Shown: positions 7,916-17,620, counted from the stretch's first letter. The stretch: 57,118 nt of DNA from Lysobacter sp. Root690 (GCF_001427785.1 NZ_LMHM01000012.1:158123-215240); one strand, 5' to 3'. Made by a program: numbers and translations. The notes: generated by a model from the letters alone, not told the origin.

Positions 7916-9085
7916 TCAATCCAGCACCCGACAAAACACCGCCTTGAGATACCGCGACTCCGGCACCTGCGCCAGCCACGGATGATCCGCGCCCGCGCCC
8001 GAGACCTTCAGCACCTGCACGGTGCGGCCGGCGTAGAACGCGGCGCGGCGCAGCATGTCGAGGAACTGGTCTTCGCTGACCAGGCCGGTGCAGGAGAAGG
8101 TCGCGAACAAACCGCCCGGCTTGACCACGCCCAGCGCCAGCTTGTTCATGTCGAGGTATTTCTTCAGCGCCGCGATCACCTGCTCGCGATCGCGGGTCAT
8201 CTTGGCCGGATCCAGGATCACCACGTCGAACTGCTCGCCCGCATTACCCATGTCGCGCAGGTACGGGAAGATATCGGCCTGGACGAACTTGACGTTGGCG
8301 CCGTTGAGCTTGGCGTTGCCCTTGGCGATGTTGAGCACGTCGGCGTCGATGTCCACACCGATCACTTCCTCGGCGCCGCGCGCCTTGGCGTACACGCCGA
8401 AGCCGCCGGTGTTGCAGCACAGATCGAGCACGCGCTTGCCGGCGACCTGCTGCGACAGCCATTCGCGGTTCTCGCGCTGGTCGGCGAAGAAACCGGTCTT
8501 GTGCGCGCCGGCCGGATCGGCGCGGAACTTGATGCCGTATTCGGTGATGGTCGACGGCGGGACCGGTTCGGTGCCGCGGAAGTCGAAACTTTCCTGCTTC
8601 TGCACGTGCTCGTCGGCGAAGGCGTAGAAACGGCAGCCCGGGAACTGCGCGCGCAGCGCGTCGTAGATCCATTCGCGATGGCGGAACGCGCCGGCGCTGA
8701 AGTACTCGACCACCAGCAGATCGCCGTAACGGTCCACGACCAGCCCGCTGATCCCGTCGCCCTCGCTATGCACCACGCGCCACGCGTCGCTGACCTCATC
8801 GAGCTTGAGCACGTCGCGACGCAGCGACACCGAGGCGGCGATCTTGCGCGCGAACCACTCGGCATCGACTTCGACGTCCGGGTCGTTTTCGAGCATGCGC
8901 AGGGCGATGCGCGAATGGCCGTTGTAGAAGCCGCGGCCGATCCAGACGCCGTCGACCCCGACCACGTTGACGATGCTGCCGGGTTTGGGCCGCTGGGCGG
9001 GCTTGTCGACCAGGCGCTGGAAGATCCAGGGGTGGGTGGATTTCCAGGCGTTCTTGAGGCGTACGGTGGGGATTTCGTTATTCAT
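7916..9085 (-). CDS. RlmI-like class I rRNA methyltransferase
   Basis: 389 aa. It is a SAM-dependent methyltransferase of the RlmI/RlmK family; E. coli RlmI makes m5C1962 in 23S rRNA. An N-terminal PUA-type RNA-binding domain (about 1-75, VRLKNAWKSTHPWIFQRLVD) precedes the Rossmann domain, with the SAM motif VLDLCCNTGGFGVYA and the acidic loop VIGVDIDADVL. The FSCTGLVSEDQF segment carries the cysteine expected of m5C enzymes. Motif IV reads DPAKM where E. coli RlmI has DPPKF. Stand-alone gene, convergent with 7435-7686. Exact target site is not proven. Confidence 0.85.
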   Translation of the reverse strand: MNNEIPTVRLKNAWKSTHPWIFQRLVDKPAQRPKPGSIVNVVGVDGVWIGRGFYNGHSRIALRMLENDPDVEVDAEWFARKIAASVSLRRDVLKLDEVSDAWRVVHSEGDGISGLVVDRYGDLLVVEYFSAGAFRHREWIYDALRAQFPGCRFYAFADEHVQKQESFDFRGTEPVPPSTITEYGIKFRADPAGAHKTGFFADQRENREWLSQQVAGKRVLDLCCNTGGFGVYAKARGAEEVIGVDIDADVLNIAKGNAKLNGANVKFVQADIFPYLRDMGNAGEQFDVVILDPAKMTRDREQVIAALKKYLDMNKLALGVVKPGGLFATFSCTGLVSEDQFLDMLRRAAFYAGRTVQVLKVSGAGADHPWLAQVPESRYLKAVFCRVLD

Positions 9086-9265
9086 CGGCCCATTCTACCG
9101 GGGCCGGGCGATTCCTCCCCGGCCGGGTGGGCGTAGCCCCGACGCCGGTGTCCGCCCCGGCGGGCCTGGGCCGGTTGTTGACCGGGGCCACATTCCCGTG
9201 GGTGGGACAAAGAAGCCCGCCCGGGCCGGCTTGCAAAGGTCGCCGGCGGTGCCAATCTGGTTTGC

Positions 9266-10036
9266 ATGCAACTGCCCACCGAAGCCCCCGTCCCCGACAC
9301 CCCGGCCCAGCGCAAGGCCGACCGCCGCCGCCTGCTGCGCGCGCTCAACGCCAGCCTGGCGTTCGTGCTGCTGCTGGTGGCGGTGTTCGCCGCCCAGAGC
9401 AGCTTCGACGTGCGCGCCTTCACCGTGCAGCCGTGGTCGCTGCACGGCCTGATCGGGCTGGTGACCGCGCCGCTGCTGCACGGCTCGGTCGAGCATCTGG
9501 CCGCCAACGCGACCTCGCTGTTGCTGCTCGGCACCCTGGCCGGCGCGGTCTATCCCAAGGCGACGATCCGGGCGCTGCCGATCATATGGATCGGCTCGGG
9601 TGTCGGCGCGTGGCTGCTCGGCGATCCGGGCAGTTATCACCTCGGCGCCAGCGGCGTGACCCATGGCCTGATGTTCCTGGTCATGACCCTGGGCCTGCTG
9701 CGCCGCGACCGGCCGTCGATCGCCGCGGCGATGATCGCGTTCCTGCTCTACGGCGGCATGCTGCTGACCGTGCTGCCGCGCGAGATCGGCGTGTCCTGGC
9801 AGGCCCACCTGGGCGGCGCGGTGGCCGGCGTGATCGCCGCGTTCGTGTTCCGCCTGCGCGATCCGCTGCCGCCGCGCAAACGCTACAGCTGGGAAGACGA
9901 GGACGAGAGCATGGTCCCGGCGCACGAGGAACTCGAACCGCCGAGCCCGCGCGAAGTGCCGGTGCTGTGGAACCGCCCCGATCATCAGACCGGCGTGGTG
10001 CTGCGGTTTCCGCCGCGTAATGGGCAGGAAGAATAA
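9266..10036 (+). CDS. rhomboid family intramembrane serine protease
   Basis: 256 aa with about six membrane helices between residues 28 and 200. Rhomboids cleave membrane proteins inside the bilayer with a Ser-His dyad. The active serine sits in GASGVTHGL (Ser129) and the partner histidine in WQAHLGGAVAG (His181). Asn81 in EHLAANATSLL fits the oxyanion position. The C-terminal tail (about 205-256) is cytoplasmic, acidic and Pro-rich. A family substrate cannot be inferred. It is a single gene divergent from the rRNA methyltransferase. Confidence 0.92.
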   Translation: MQLPTEAPVPDTPAQRKADRRRLLRALNASLAFVLLLVAVFAAQSSFDVRAFTVQPWSLHGLIGLVTAPLLHGSVEHLAANATSLLLLGTLAGAVYPKATIRALPIIWIGSGVGAWLLGDPGSYHLGASGVTHGLMFLVMTLGLLRRDRPSIAAAMIAFLLYGGMLLTVLPREIGVSWQAHLGGAVAGVIAAFVFRLRDPLPPRKRYSWEDEDESMVPAHEELEPPSPREVPVLWNRPDHQTGVVLRFPPRNGQEE

Positions 10037-10313
10037 GCACGCCGTCGGCGATCGCGATCGCTGCGGCGCGCACGACCCGCCGGTCTGCGGACGACGACCA
10101 TGCGCCGCTATCCGTGCGGTGAGGTTTCACGCTTTGCGGCGCATGCCGCCGTCCGTCGCGGCCAAGCGTGTGCCACCGGTCACCCAAGCGCGCTAGAGTG
10201 ATGCGGTGTCCATGGGGATGGACCGCGGCGGCGCATCGATGCGCCACGCGCTTCGTCTCCTGGCTGCCGCGACCTGCGAGGTCGCGGTTCCCATCGCCTC
10301 CGGAGCCCTCGCC

Positions 10314-10685
10314 ATGCGCCGTCTTACCGCACCGCTCGCTGTCGCCGCCCTGCTGCTCGCCTGCCCGCTCGCCTATGCCAAGAGCGCCTGCATGATGCAG
10401 GGCCAGATCATGGGTCAGGTCATCAACGAGTGCACCGAGACCGACATGAACCTGTCCGAGGGTCAGCAGAAGGTGCAGTGCAGCGGTCAGGCGCCCGGGC
10501 TGGAAGGCATGGGCGGCCAGGTCGACATGCGGCTGGTCGCGTCCTGCCCCAGCGGCGCCGGCGGCAAGTGCGATTCGCCGCGCGGCGCGCCGGCGCAGAT
10601 CTACTACTACCAGCGCACCCCCGATCAGCTCGCCGCGTTGAAGGCCGCTTGCGAAAGCCAGCAGGGCCGCTGGTCGAAGCTGTAA
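10314..10685 (+). CDS. small secreted hypothetical protein
   Basis: 123 aa from the ATG at 10314. This start gives a clean Sec signal peptide (RRLTAPLAVAALLLACPLAYA, cleavage near residue 22); the upstream in-frame start at 10206 adds an unlikely leader. The mature protein is small with several cysteines (SACMMQG, INECTE, VQCSG, ASCPSG, KCDS, KAACES), which suggests a disulfide-bonded periplasmic or secreted protein. It ends with a helix containing YYYQRTPDQLAALKAACES. No family is recognised. Confidence 0.7.
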   Translation: MRRLTAPLAVAALLLACPLAYAKSACMMQGQIMGQVINECTETDMNLSEGQQKVQCSGQAPGLEGMGGQVDMRLVASCPSGAGGKCDSPRGAPAQIYYYQRTPDQLAALKAACESQQGRWSKL

Positions 10686-10801
10686 GCGCGCGGCAGTAAG
10701 GTGCCGCCGCCCGGCGCCCGGAACGAAGGAGTAAACGCAATGCGGGAACGGAAACTGCGCCTGGACGTATCGAGCGATCGTCATCAGCGAAGGACGCGGG
10801 C

Positions 10802-11578
10802 ATGCGCATGACACCGAGTTCGATCCCGCTGTGCGTGGCCGCATCGATCGGCCTGGGCGCGGTCGCGCCGGCCCACGCCGACGACGCGCCGTCGTTCGAC
10901 CGTCCCGGCATCGCCTTCTCCACCGGCACCCTGCCCAAGGGCAGTTTCGCCTGGGAACAGGGCCTGCCCGATTTCCAGCGCGACGACGACGGCGGCGTCC
11001 GCAGCACTCAGTACAACGCCAACACCACCTTGCGCCTGGGCCTGAGCGACACGGTCGAGCTGCAACTGGCAACCTCGCCGTACAACTATCTGCGCGAACG
11101 CGACGACGGCCGCCGCCGCTCGCGTCACGGCGCCGGCGACACCGGCCTGGCGTTGAAGATCGCGCTGCCGTCCTCGCACGATAAATTTTCCTGGGCCGTG
11201 CTCGGCGCGGTCACCGCCGCCAGCGGCGCGCGCGATTTCAGCAACGGCGCGACCCAGTACACGCTCGGCACTACCCTGGGCTACGACTTCAACGAGCGCG
11301 TATCCGGCGCGCTGTACTTCAACCTCGACCGCAGCGATGGCGAGGACACCTGGACCTGGTCGCCGAGCGTCAGCGTCGCCCTGAGCGACACGGTCGGGGC
11401 CTATATCGAAGCCGGCGTGTCGCACACCGATCACCAGTCCACGACCTCGGTCGCCGGCACCGGCGTGACCTGGATGGCGACCTCGCGCGTGCAGCTCGAT
11501 GCATCGCTGGACTGGGGCCTGGACCGCGACAGCCCGGACCTGCAAGGCGGGATCGGCGTGGCCGTGTTGTTCGACTGA
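10802..11578 (+). CDS. outer-membrane beta-barrel, phenol-pathway MetA-like
   Basis: 258 aa. After a signal peptide (about 1-26, ending AHADDAP) the protein shows alternating amphipathic strands of an outer-membrane barrel. Examples are TTLRLGLSDTVELQLATSPY, TLGTTLGYDFNERVSGAL and VSVALSDTVGAYIEAGVSH. This pattern, with a GDTGLALK turn, is typical of the family annotated as transporter or MetA-pathway of phenol degradation (PF13557). The final residues are hydrophobic with a terminal aromatic plus Asp. The nearby gene at 11615 is on the same strand 36 bp on and could be co-transcribed. Confidence 0.75.
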   Translation: MRMTPSSIPLCVAASIGLGAVAPAHADDAPSFDRPGIAFSTGTLPKGSFAWEQGLPDFQRDDDGGVRSTQYNANTTLRLGLSDTVELQLATSPYNYLRERDDGRRRSRHGAGDTGLALKIALPSSHDKFSWAVLGAVTAASGARDFSNGATQYTLGTTLGYDFNERVSGALYFNLDRSDGEDTWTWSPSVSVALSDTVGAYIEAGVSHTDHQSTTSVAGTGVTWMATSRVQLDASLDWGLDRDSPDLQGGIGVAVLFD

Positions 11579-11614
11579 TCGATTCCGTTCGTCCGCAGGA
11601 GCACGTCTACCCCC

Positions 11615-12253
11615 ATGGAACCCAACCTCTACGCACCGCCGACCGCGGCGGTGACGCAGCCGGCCGGACCGGCCGATCGCGGCAACGAATTCTTCATCGT
11701 GTCCGCGCGCAAGTTCTGCATCCTGTTCTTCGCCACCTTCGGCCTGTACCACCTGTATTGGTCGTACATGCACTGGGCGCGTTATCGCGCCGCCAGCGGC
11801 GAGTACCTGTGGCCGGTGGCGCGCACGCTGCTCTCGATCTTCTACACCCATGCGCTGACCGCGCGCATCGACGGGGTGCTGCGCAAGGCCGGGCGCGGCC
11901 ATGCGTGGGCGCCGGGCGCGATGGCGACCTTGTACGTGATCGCGAGCATCGGCAACGCCGTGCTGGATCGGCTGAGTTCGCGCGGCGTCGGCTCGCCTTA
12001 TACCGACGTGCTCGGCGTGCTGGCCCTGCTGCCGGTGGGCTGGAGCCTGCTGCAGATCCAGCGCGCCGCCAACGCCGCCTGCGGCGATCCGCGCGGCGAA
12101 TCCAACGCGCGCCTGACCCCGGCGAACTACGCCTGGATCGCACTCGGCGCGGTGCTGTGGGTGTTGATTCTGCTGGGGATAGCGGTGGCCTTCGGCTTCG
12201 GCGAGATCAACAGCGTCGAGATGGCGATTCCCCAATCGGCGTTGACCCCTTAA
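11615..12253 (+). CDS. hypothetical inner-membrane protein
   Basis: 212 aa with about four hydrophobic helices (near residues 29-47, 104-118, 126-150 and 170-193). The N-terminal MEPNLYAPPTAAV is a short Pro-rich cytoplasmic lead seen in many proteobacterial membrane proteins of unknown role. The segment FFIVSARKFCILFFATFGLY resembles the start of DUF4234-like proteins. A ribosome site (CAGGAG) lies 11 bp before the ATG. Function unknown. Confidence 0.65.
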   Translation: MEPNLYAPPTAAVTQPAGPADRGNEFFIVSARKFCILFFATFGLYHLYWSYMHWARYRAASGEYLWPVARTLLSIFYTHALTARIDGVLRKAGRGHAWAPGAMATLYVIASIGNAVLDRLSSRGVGSPYTDVLGVLALLPVGWSLLQIQRAANAACGDPRGESNARLTPANYAWIALGAVLWVLILLGIAVAFGFGEINSVEMAIPQSALTP

Positions 12254-12408
12254 GCGGCGGGCGACCGGCGTTGCACTAACGCCGCGGCGGCGATGACGCG
12301 ACTGCATGCGCCATCGCGATTTTCCACCGATATGGGACGAAGCAATCCCCGCGCGCGAATCGGCGTCGGCATGCGCAAGCACCATGACCGTCGTATGCTT
12401 GAGTGGTC

Positions 12409-12414
12409 AGGAGG
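12409..12414 (+). promoter_or_regulatory. strong ribosome site selecting a TTG start
   Basis: AGGAGG lies 7 nt before TTG at 12422. No comparable site precedes the in-frame ATGs at 12293 or 12371, so this site decides the start of the ECF sigma gene. Confidence 0.75.
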
Positions 12415-12421
12415 ACCCGAC

Positions 12422-12994
12422 TTGGCGGACGAGCAAACGAAAGGAGACGTGACCCGTCTGCTGCACGCCTATCGCGCCGGCGATGCGTCCGCGCGCGACG
12501 CGCTGTACGCCCTGGTTTACGGCGAACTCAAGGGCATCGCGATCCGCCGTCTGGCGCGCATGGGCCGCTCGATCATCGACCCGACCGAACTGGTCAACGA
12601 AGCCCTGCTGCGCCTGCTGGACGACCGCATCCAGGCGCAGGATCGACAGCATTTCTTCCGCATCGCCGCGACCGCGATCCGCTGCACCCTGATCGACGTG
12701 ATCCGCCAACGCCAGGCCGAGAAGCGCGGCGGTGACGTGGTGATCACCGCGTTCGACCCGGCGCGCGAATCGGCGCCGCACGGCCCGACCGCGGATCAGC
12801 GCTGGCTGGAAGTCGAGGACGCGCTGGTCGCGCTCGACAAACCCTACCCGCGCCAGTGCCGGGTGATCGAGCTGGCGTTCCTGGTCGGGCTCAAGCAGCA
12901 GGAGATCGCCGACGCCCTGGCGATCAACGTGCGCACGGTCGAACGCGATCTGCGCTTCGCCAAGGCCTGGCTGCGCGAGCAACTGGCGCCATGA
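12422..12994 (+). CDS. ECF-type sigma factor, Sig-70_X6 (TIGR02999-like)
   Basis: 190 aa from the TTG at 12422. It is an ECF sigma factor of the group usually paired with Ser/Thr kinases rather than anti-sigma factors. It starts with ADEQTKGDVTRLLHAYRAGD, then region 2 (YGELKGIAIRRLARM, ELVNEALLRLLD, HFFRIAATAIRCTLIDVIRQR). Region 4 carries the helix-turn-helix GLKQQEIADALAINVRTVERDLRFAKAWLRE. Length is normal for the group. The stop overlaps the kinase start as ATGA, so the two are translationally coupled. Regulation by phosphorylation through the kinase is inferred from the pairing. Confidence 0.88.
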   Translation: MADEQTKGDVTRLLHAYRAGDASARDALYALVYGELKGIAIRRLARMGRSIIDPTELVNEALLRLLDDRIQAQDRQHFFRIAATAIRCTLIDVIRQRQAEKRGGDVVITAFDPARESAPHGPTADQRWLEVEDALVALDKPYPRQCRVIELAFLVGLKQQEIADALAINVRTVERDLRFAKAWLREQLAP

Positions 12995-15810
12995 CCCCGG
13001 AGCAATTCGCCCGGATCGAACAGGCCTTCCATGCAGCGCTGAGCAGGCCGCCGGGCGAACGCAGTCAGTACCTGCTCGACAACGAATCCGATCCCGAGGT
13101 GCGCGCGGCGGTGCAGCGCCTGCTCGATCGCGTCACCGCGGACGACGGTGATGCCGACGCCGACGCACCGACCGATCCGCTGTCGGACCGGCTGGCCGCC
13201 GCCTTCGCCGCCCAGGCCGCCGCCGGCACGCCACACACGATCGGCCCGTACCGGCTGCTGCACGAACTCGGCGCCGGCGGCATGGGCACGGTGTTCCTGG
13301 CCGAACGCGAGGCCGGCGACGGCGTGCAGCGGCTCGCGCTGAAATTGCTGCACGGCCTGCCGACCCAGGCCGCGATCCGGCGCATGGCGCGCGAACGCGG
13401 CCTGCTGGCGAGCCTGGACCATCCGCTGATCGCGCGTCACATCGACGGCGGTCTGACCGAAGCCGGCCAGCCGTATCTGGTCATGGACTATGTCGAGGGC
13501 GTGCCGTTGCACCAGCACCTGGCCGATGCGCCGGGCTCGCTGCGCTCACGCCTGCAGCTTTTCCTGCGCCTGTGCGAGGCGGTCCAGCACGCGCACCAGC
13601 GCCTGGTGCTGCATCGCGACCTCAAGCCGTCGAACATCGTGGTCCGCCCCGACGGCCGCCCGGCGCTGCTGGACTTCGGCATCGCCACCCTGATCGACGG
13701 CGCCGACCCGTCCCAGACCACCACCGTCGCCTTCACCCCGGGCTACGGCGCGCCCGAACAACGCCGCGGCAAGGCCGCCACCACCGCGACCGACGTGTTC
13801 GGCCTGGGCGCGTTGCTGTTCGACCTGACGACCGGCCGCAAGCTGTCGGACCTGCGCGGCCGCGACGGCCCGGTGCTCGCGCCGAGCCGGCAAACCGACG
13901 ACGCCGCGCTGCGCCGGGGCCTGCGCGGCGACCTCGACCGGATCGTACTGACCGCCTGCGCCGAAGACCCGAGCGAGCGCTATGACACCGTCGCAGCGCT
14001 GGCCGACGACGTGCGCCGTTACCTCGACGGCCTGCCGATTTCGGTCGCCAGCGGCGGCCCGCTATACCGCCTGCGCAAGTTCGTCGCCCGCCACCGCCTG
14101 GCGACCGCAGCGGCGCTGCTCGCAATCGTCGCCGCCGGCGCGTTCGTGTGGCGGCTGGAGGTGGAACGGCAACGCGCGCTCGCCGCCGAGCGCGTCGCCC
14201 AGGCCTCGCGTCTGCGCGCCGAACGCGAAGCCGGCTACACCGAGGCCTCGCGCCAGTTCCTGGCCTCGGTGCTCGCGCAGACCTCGCCGAACACGCTGCG
14301 CGGCGAACCGATCACGGTCTCGGCGCTGCTGGCGCGCGCGGCCGAGCAGTTGCAGGCCGACAGCCACCAGGACGACGCCACCCGCGCGGTCGCCTGGCTC
14401 ACCATCGCCGAGGTCTACGACGCCACCCACGACCCCAGGCCTGGATTGGCCGCGGCCGAACGCGCCGCCGCCCTGCTCGCCAAACACCCGCCGATCGACC
14501 CCGAACTGCATGCGCGCCTGCTCAGCGTCCGCGGTTCGCTGCTCAGCGCACTGGAGCGCCACGATGAGGCGCTCAAGACCCTGCACGAGCTGGTCGCGCT
14601 GCGCGAACGCCAACGCGCCGACCCACTGGACCTGGCCCAGGCCCACCTCGATTACATCGCTGTCGCCGTGCAAGCCGGCCGCGACGACGAGGTCGAAACC
14701 TATGCAAGGCGCGGCTTGGCGTTGCTCGCGGCCGCCGGCGGTACACGCTCCGAGCAGTACGCCAATCTGCTGCTCGCGCTGGTCCCGCCCGCGGCGCGCG
14801 CCGGCGCGCTCGACGAGGCCGACCGCCGCTTGCAGGCCGCCGAGCGCGCCGCGAAGACCGCCTGGGCCCCCGATCACCTGAGCTGGTATCAGCTGTACCG
14901 GGTCACCCTGAACCTGCGTCAGGAACAGGTGCGCTACGCCGAATCGCTGGCCGCGGGCGAGCAGGCGCTGCGCATCGCCTACCGGGTCTATGGCGAACGC
15001 AGCCGCTACACCTTCGAAATCGAAAACGACATCGCCACCACCTTGAACGTGCTCGGGCGCAGCAAGGAAGCGATCGAGCACTTCGAACGCGGCCGCGCGA
15101 TCGCCCTGGCGATCGGGCTCGATCCGCAGGCCGTGGCGATGCTGGAAATCAACATGGGCGGCGTCTACGGCGAGTCGCTCGCCCAGTACGACCGCGCGAT
15201 CGAGATGGAAACCGGCGCGCTCGAGCGCCTGCGCGACCAGCACGAGCCGGTCGCGCTGCCGTGGCGCGCGCGCGCTCACATCGTGCGCGCGGTGGCCTAC
15301 ACCCGGCTGCAACGGTTCGATCAGGCCTACGCCGATTTCGACGCCGCCATCGCCCTGCAGCGCCAGGCCCGCGACGACGACGGCGCGATCGGCACGCAAC
15401 TGCGACTGGTGCAGACCCTGACCATGAACAAGCTGTTCGATCGCGCCCAGGCCAATCTGGATCAGGCGCGCGCCGAAGTGAACGTGGCGACTCGACCAGA
15501 AGACGTCAACTTCCTGCCCGGGATCGCATCGTTGGCCGCGCAGATCGCGATGGGCCGCGGCGATCTCAAGCAGGCGGCGGTATTCGCCGATGAAGCACTG
15601 CAACGCGCCGCGCAGAGCCCGGCCTACAAGAACCCGGTGATGCTGTCGAAGATTCAACTGGTCGCCGCCGACGTCGCCTTGCGCCAGGACCGGCGTGCGG
15701 ACGCGCGCAAACTGCTGCAACAGGCGATAGCGCTGATGCGGCTGAATCTGAAAGCCGATGCGCCGCCGTTGATCGAGGCCGAGAAGAAACTGCGCGAAGC
15801 CTCGTCGTGA
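12991..15810 (+). CDS. Ser/Thr protein kinase with TPR sensor domain
   Basis: 939 aa. The kinase domain (about 85-345) is intact: Gly-rich loop GAGGMGTVFLAE, ATP lysine in LALKLLHG (Lys118), catalytic HRDLKPSN (Asp210), DFGIATLI (Asp228), and the GYGAPEQ activation segment. One membrane helix follows at about 366-390. The large remainder, rich in Ala, Leu, Glu and Arg, reads as TPR-like helix pairs, likely periplasmic. The architecture (Hanks kinase, one helix, TPR) is common in Xanthomonadaceae beside ECF sigma factors. It overlaps the sigma gene by 4 bp, and no anti-sigma gene is present. Confidence 0.92.
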   Translation: MTPEQFARIEQAFHAALSRPPGERSQYLLDNESDPEVRAAVQRLLDRVTADDGDADADAPTDPLSDRLAAAFAAQAAAGTPHTIGPYRLLHELGAGGMGTVFLAEREAGDGVQRLALKLLHGLPTQAAIRRMARERGLLASLDHPLIARHIDGGLTEAGQPYLVMDYVEGVPLHQHLADAPGSLRSRLQLFLRLCEAVQHAHQRLVLHRDLKPSNIVVRPDGRPALLDFGIATLIDGADPSQTTTVAFTPGYGAPEQRRGKAATTATDVFGLGALLFDLTTGRKLSDLRGRDGPVLAPSRQTDDAALRRGLRGDLDRIVLTACAEDPSERYDTVAALADDVRRYLDGLPISVASGGPLYRLRKFVARHRLATAAALLAIVAAGAFVWRLEVERQRALAAERVAQASRLRAEREAGYTEASRQFLASVLAQTSPNTLRGEPITVSALLARAAEQLQADSHQDDATRAVAWLTIAEVYDATHDPRPGLAAAERAAALLAKHPPIDPELHARLLSVRGSLLSALERHDEALKTLHELVALRERQRADPLDLAQAHLDYIAVAVQAGRDDEVETYARRGLALLAAAGGTRSEQYANLLLALVPPAARAGALDEADRRLQAAERAAKTAWAPDHLSWYQLYRVTLNLRQEQVRYAESLAAGEQALRIAYRVYGERSRYTFEIENDIATTLNVLGRSKEAIEHFERGRAIALAIGLDPQAVAMLEINMGGVYGESLAQYDRAIEMETGALERLRDQHEPVALPWRARAHIVRAVAYTRLQRFDQAYADFDAAIALQRQARDDDGAIGTQLRLVQTLTMNKLFDRAQANLDQARAEVNVATRPEDVNFLPGIASLAAQIAMGRGDLKQAAVFADEALQRAAQSPAYKNPVMLSKIQLVAADVALRQDRRADARKLLQQAIALMRLNLKADAPPLIEAEKKLREASS

Positions 15811-15839
15811 ATGTCAGCCTCGGCTGAAGCCGTCGCGAC

Positions 15840-17561
15840 TCACTCGCTCTCGTGATCGCTCGCCGTGTGCGCATGCCCGTCATGCGCATGCCCGAGTCCG
15901 GACAACTCGCCCAGCCGAAGGTGCCCGTCGACGATGCGCATCTCGCGGAACAGGTTGTCGCCGAACAGATCCGAACCCTGCAGATAGTCCACTCCGGCGC
16001 GCGCGTTGGGATTGTGGATCGAAAACCCCATCCGCCATGCCAGCGCGCGCGCCAGATCGTGATGGCTCAGCCAGTCGCCGTTGCCGGCCAGCGGCATCTG
16101 CGCCGCGCCGCGGGTGCGCACCAACATCGGCACCTGGGCGATCTGCGGGGTCAGCACGTTATGCCCCCACACCCCGTCCTCGCCAAGCATCTGGCCGTGA
16201 TCGGAAGTGACCACGAACAGGCCGTCGCCATCGCCGCGCTCGAACCTCCGGTACAACTTCTCGACCAACGCGTCCTGATAGACGATCGCGTTGTCGTAGG
16301 CGTTGACCAGACGTGCGCCGTCGGTCAGCCCCTTGCCGTCGGGCCAGCGTCGATACGCGCCGCCGTGGCGGCGATAGGCGTCGTCGTAGGGAATATGCGC
16401 GGTGCGCAGCATCATCACCACCAGCCGCGGCCGCTCCGGCGCGACCGCATCGAGCATGTCCAGCACCGCATCGTCGCCGACCGCGGCGATCCGCGCTTCG
16501 TCGCTGGCGCGGGTGCGGATCACGTCGATGCTGGGCGCATCGATCTCGTCGAGCAGATCGGCGTGCTGGGTCGACAGCCAGTAGGTGCGATAACCGGCGC
16601 GCTTGGCCAGACGCAGCAGATTGGCCTCGTGCGAACGCAATTGCGCTATGTTGCCCGGCTCGCGCACGCCGTTGAACAACAGGCCCAGCGAGGCGCGGGT
16701 CGAGACCGCCCCGGCGAGGCCGCGATGCCAGCGCGCCTGGCCCTGGGCGACCCAGCGCGACATATTCGGGGTGGTCGCTCGCGCATAACCGGCCAGGCCC
16801 CAGTGATCGGTGCGGGTCGAATCGAAGATCACCAGCCACAGATCGCGCGGCCGCTCGCGGGCCGCGTCGGGATCGTCGCGGGCGACGACGGTGTAAGCCC
16901 GATAACTCAGCACATTGCGCCGCACCGACTTGCCGACCAGATTGACCGCGCAGTAACTGAAGGCCAACAGCGAGTTGTGCAGCGAGCTGCGCTCCGGCCG
17001 CGGCATGAACCGCTTCATGGTGTAGCGGCTGGCGTTGTAGAACTGGGTGGCGAATACCAACACCACGATCAACAAGGCCCAGCGCAAGCGCGGCAGCCGC
17101 AGCCGCGGCAGGCCGAGGTTGAACATCGCGAACGCCAGCGCATACGGCACGCCGCCGGCGAACAAGGTCGGCCAATGGCTCGCCGCGCCGGCCCGCACCG
17201 CCTGCGCGATGTCGCTCAACTCATGCGGAATCATCGCCACGTCCAGCGGCGTCAGCGCGCGGCCGATCGCGGCGATATGGCACAGCTGGAACAACTGCAT
17301 GCCCGCGAACGCGGCGATCACCGCATTCGCGGCCCAGCGGCTAGCGCCCAGCCACAGGCACATCACGATCGTCATCAGGCCCGCGACCCAGCCGGGCTGC
17401 AGCACCGCGCGATTATTGGAACTGACCGCCTGCTGCAGGCGATCGTCGAGCAGCAACAGCGCCGTGGTCGCCGCGCTGACCAATACCAGCATCGCCACGC
17501 GCCATCCCGGACCGGTGCGCGATGGCGTGGCAAGCGGAGTATCGGACGGTGGAGTACGCAT
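15840..17561 (-). CDS. sulfatase-like / phosphoethanolamine-transferase-like membrane enzyme
   Basis: 573 aa from the ATG at 17561. About five membrane helices (residues about 22-175) precede a periplasmic sulfatase-fold domain. LWLVIFDSTRTDHWGLAGY matches the metal-binding start of EptA/LtaS enzymes. AVSTRASLGLLF carries the likely Thr nucleophile (Thr288), and VVTSDHGQMLGE holds the Asp-His metal pair. Such enzymes add phosphoethanolamine to lipid A or glycans; the substrate here is unknown. The C-terminus is His-rich. A longer ATG at 17615 exists, but a PmrA-type box lies directly before it, which favours 17561. It is divergent from the M28 peptidase gene. Confidence 0.82.
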   Translation of the reverse strand: MRTPPSDTPLATPSRTGPGWRVAMLVLVSAATTALLLLDDRLQQAVSSNNRAVLQPGWVAGLMTIVMCLWLGASRWAANAVIAAFAGMQLFQLCHIAAIGRALTPLDVAMIPHELSDIAQAVRAGAASHWPTLFAGGVPYALAFAMFNLGLPRLRLPRLRWALLIVVLVFATQFYNASRYTMKRFMPRPERSSLHNSLLAFSYCAVNLVGKSVRRNVLSYRAYTVVARDDPDAARERPRDLWLVIFDSTRTDHWGLAGYARATTPNMSRWVAQGQARWHRGLAGAVSTRASLGLLFNGVREPGNIAQLRSHEANLLRLAKRAGYRTYWLSTQHADLLDEIDAPSIDVIRTRASDEARIAAVGDDAVLDMLDAVAPERPRLVVMMLRTAHIPYDDAYRRHGGAYRRWPDGKGLTDGARLVNAYDNAIVYQDALVEKLYRRFERGDGDGLFVVTSDHGQMLGEDGVWGHNVLTPQIAQVPMLVRTRGAAQMPLAGNGDWLSHHDLARALAWRMGFSIHNPNARAGVDYLQGSDLFGDNLFREMRIVDGHLRLGELSGLGHAHDGHAHTASDHESE

Positions 17562-17620
17562 GCTGTCGCGGGCCAGGTGTCGATTGATCGCGGACACTAG
17601 GCAGGCGCGAAACATTGCAA

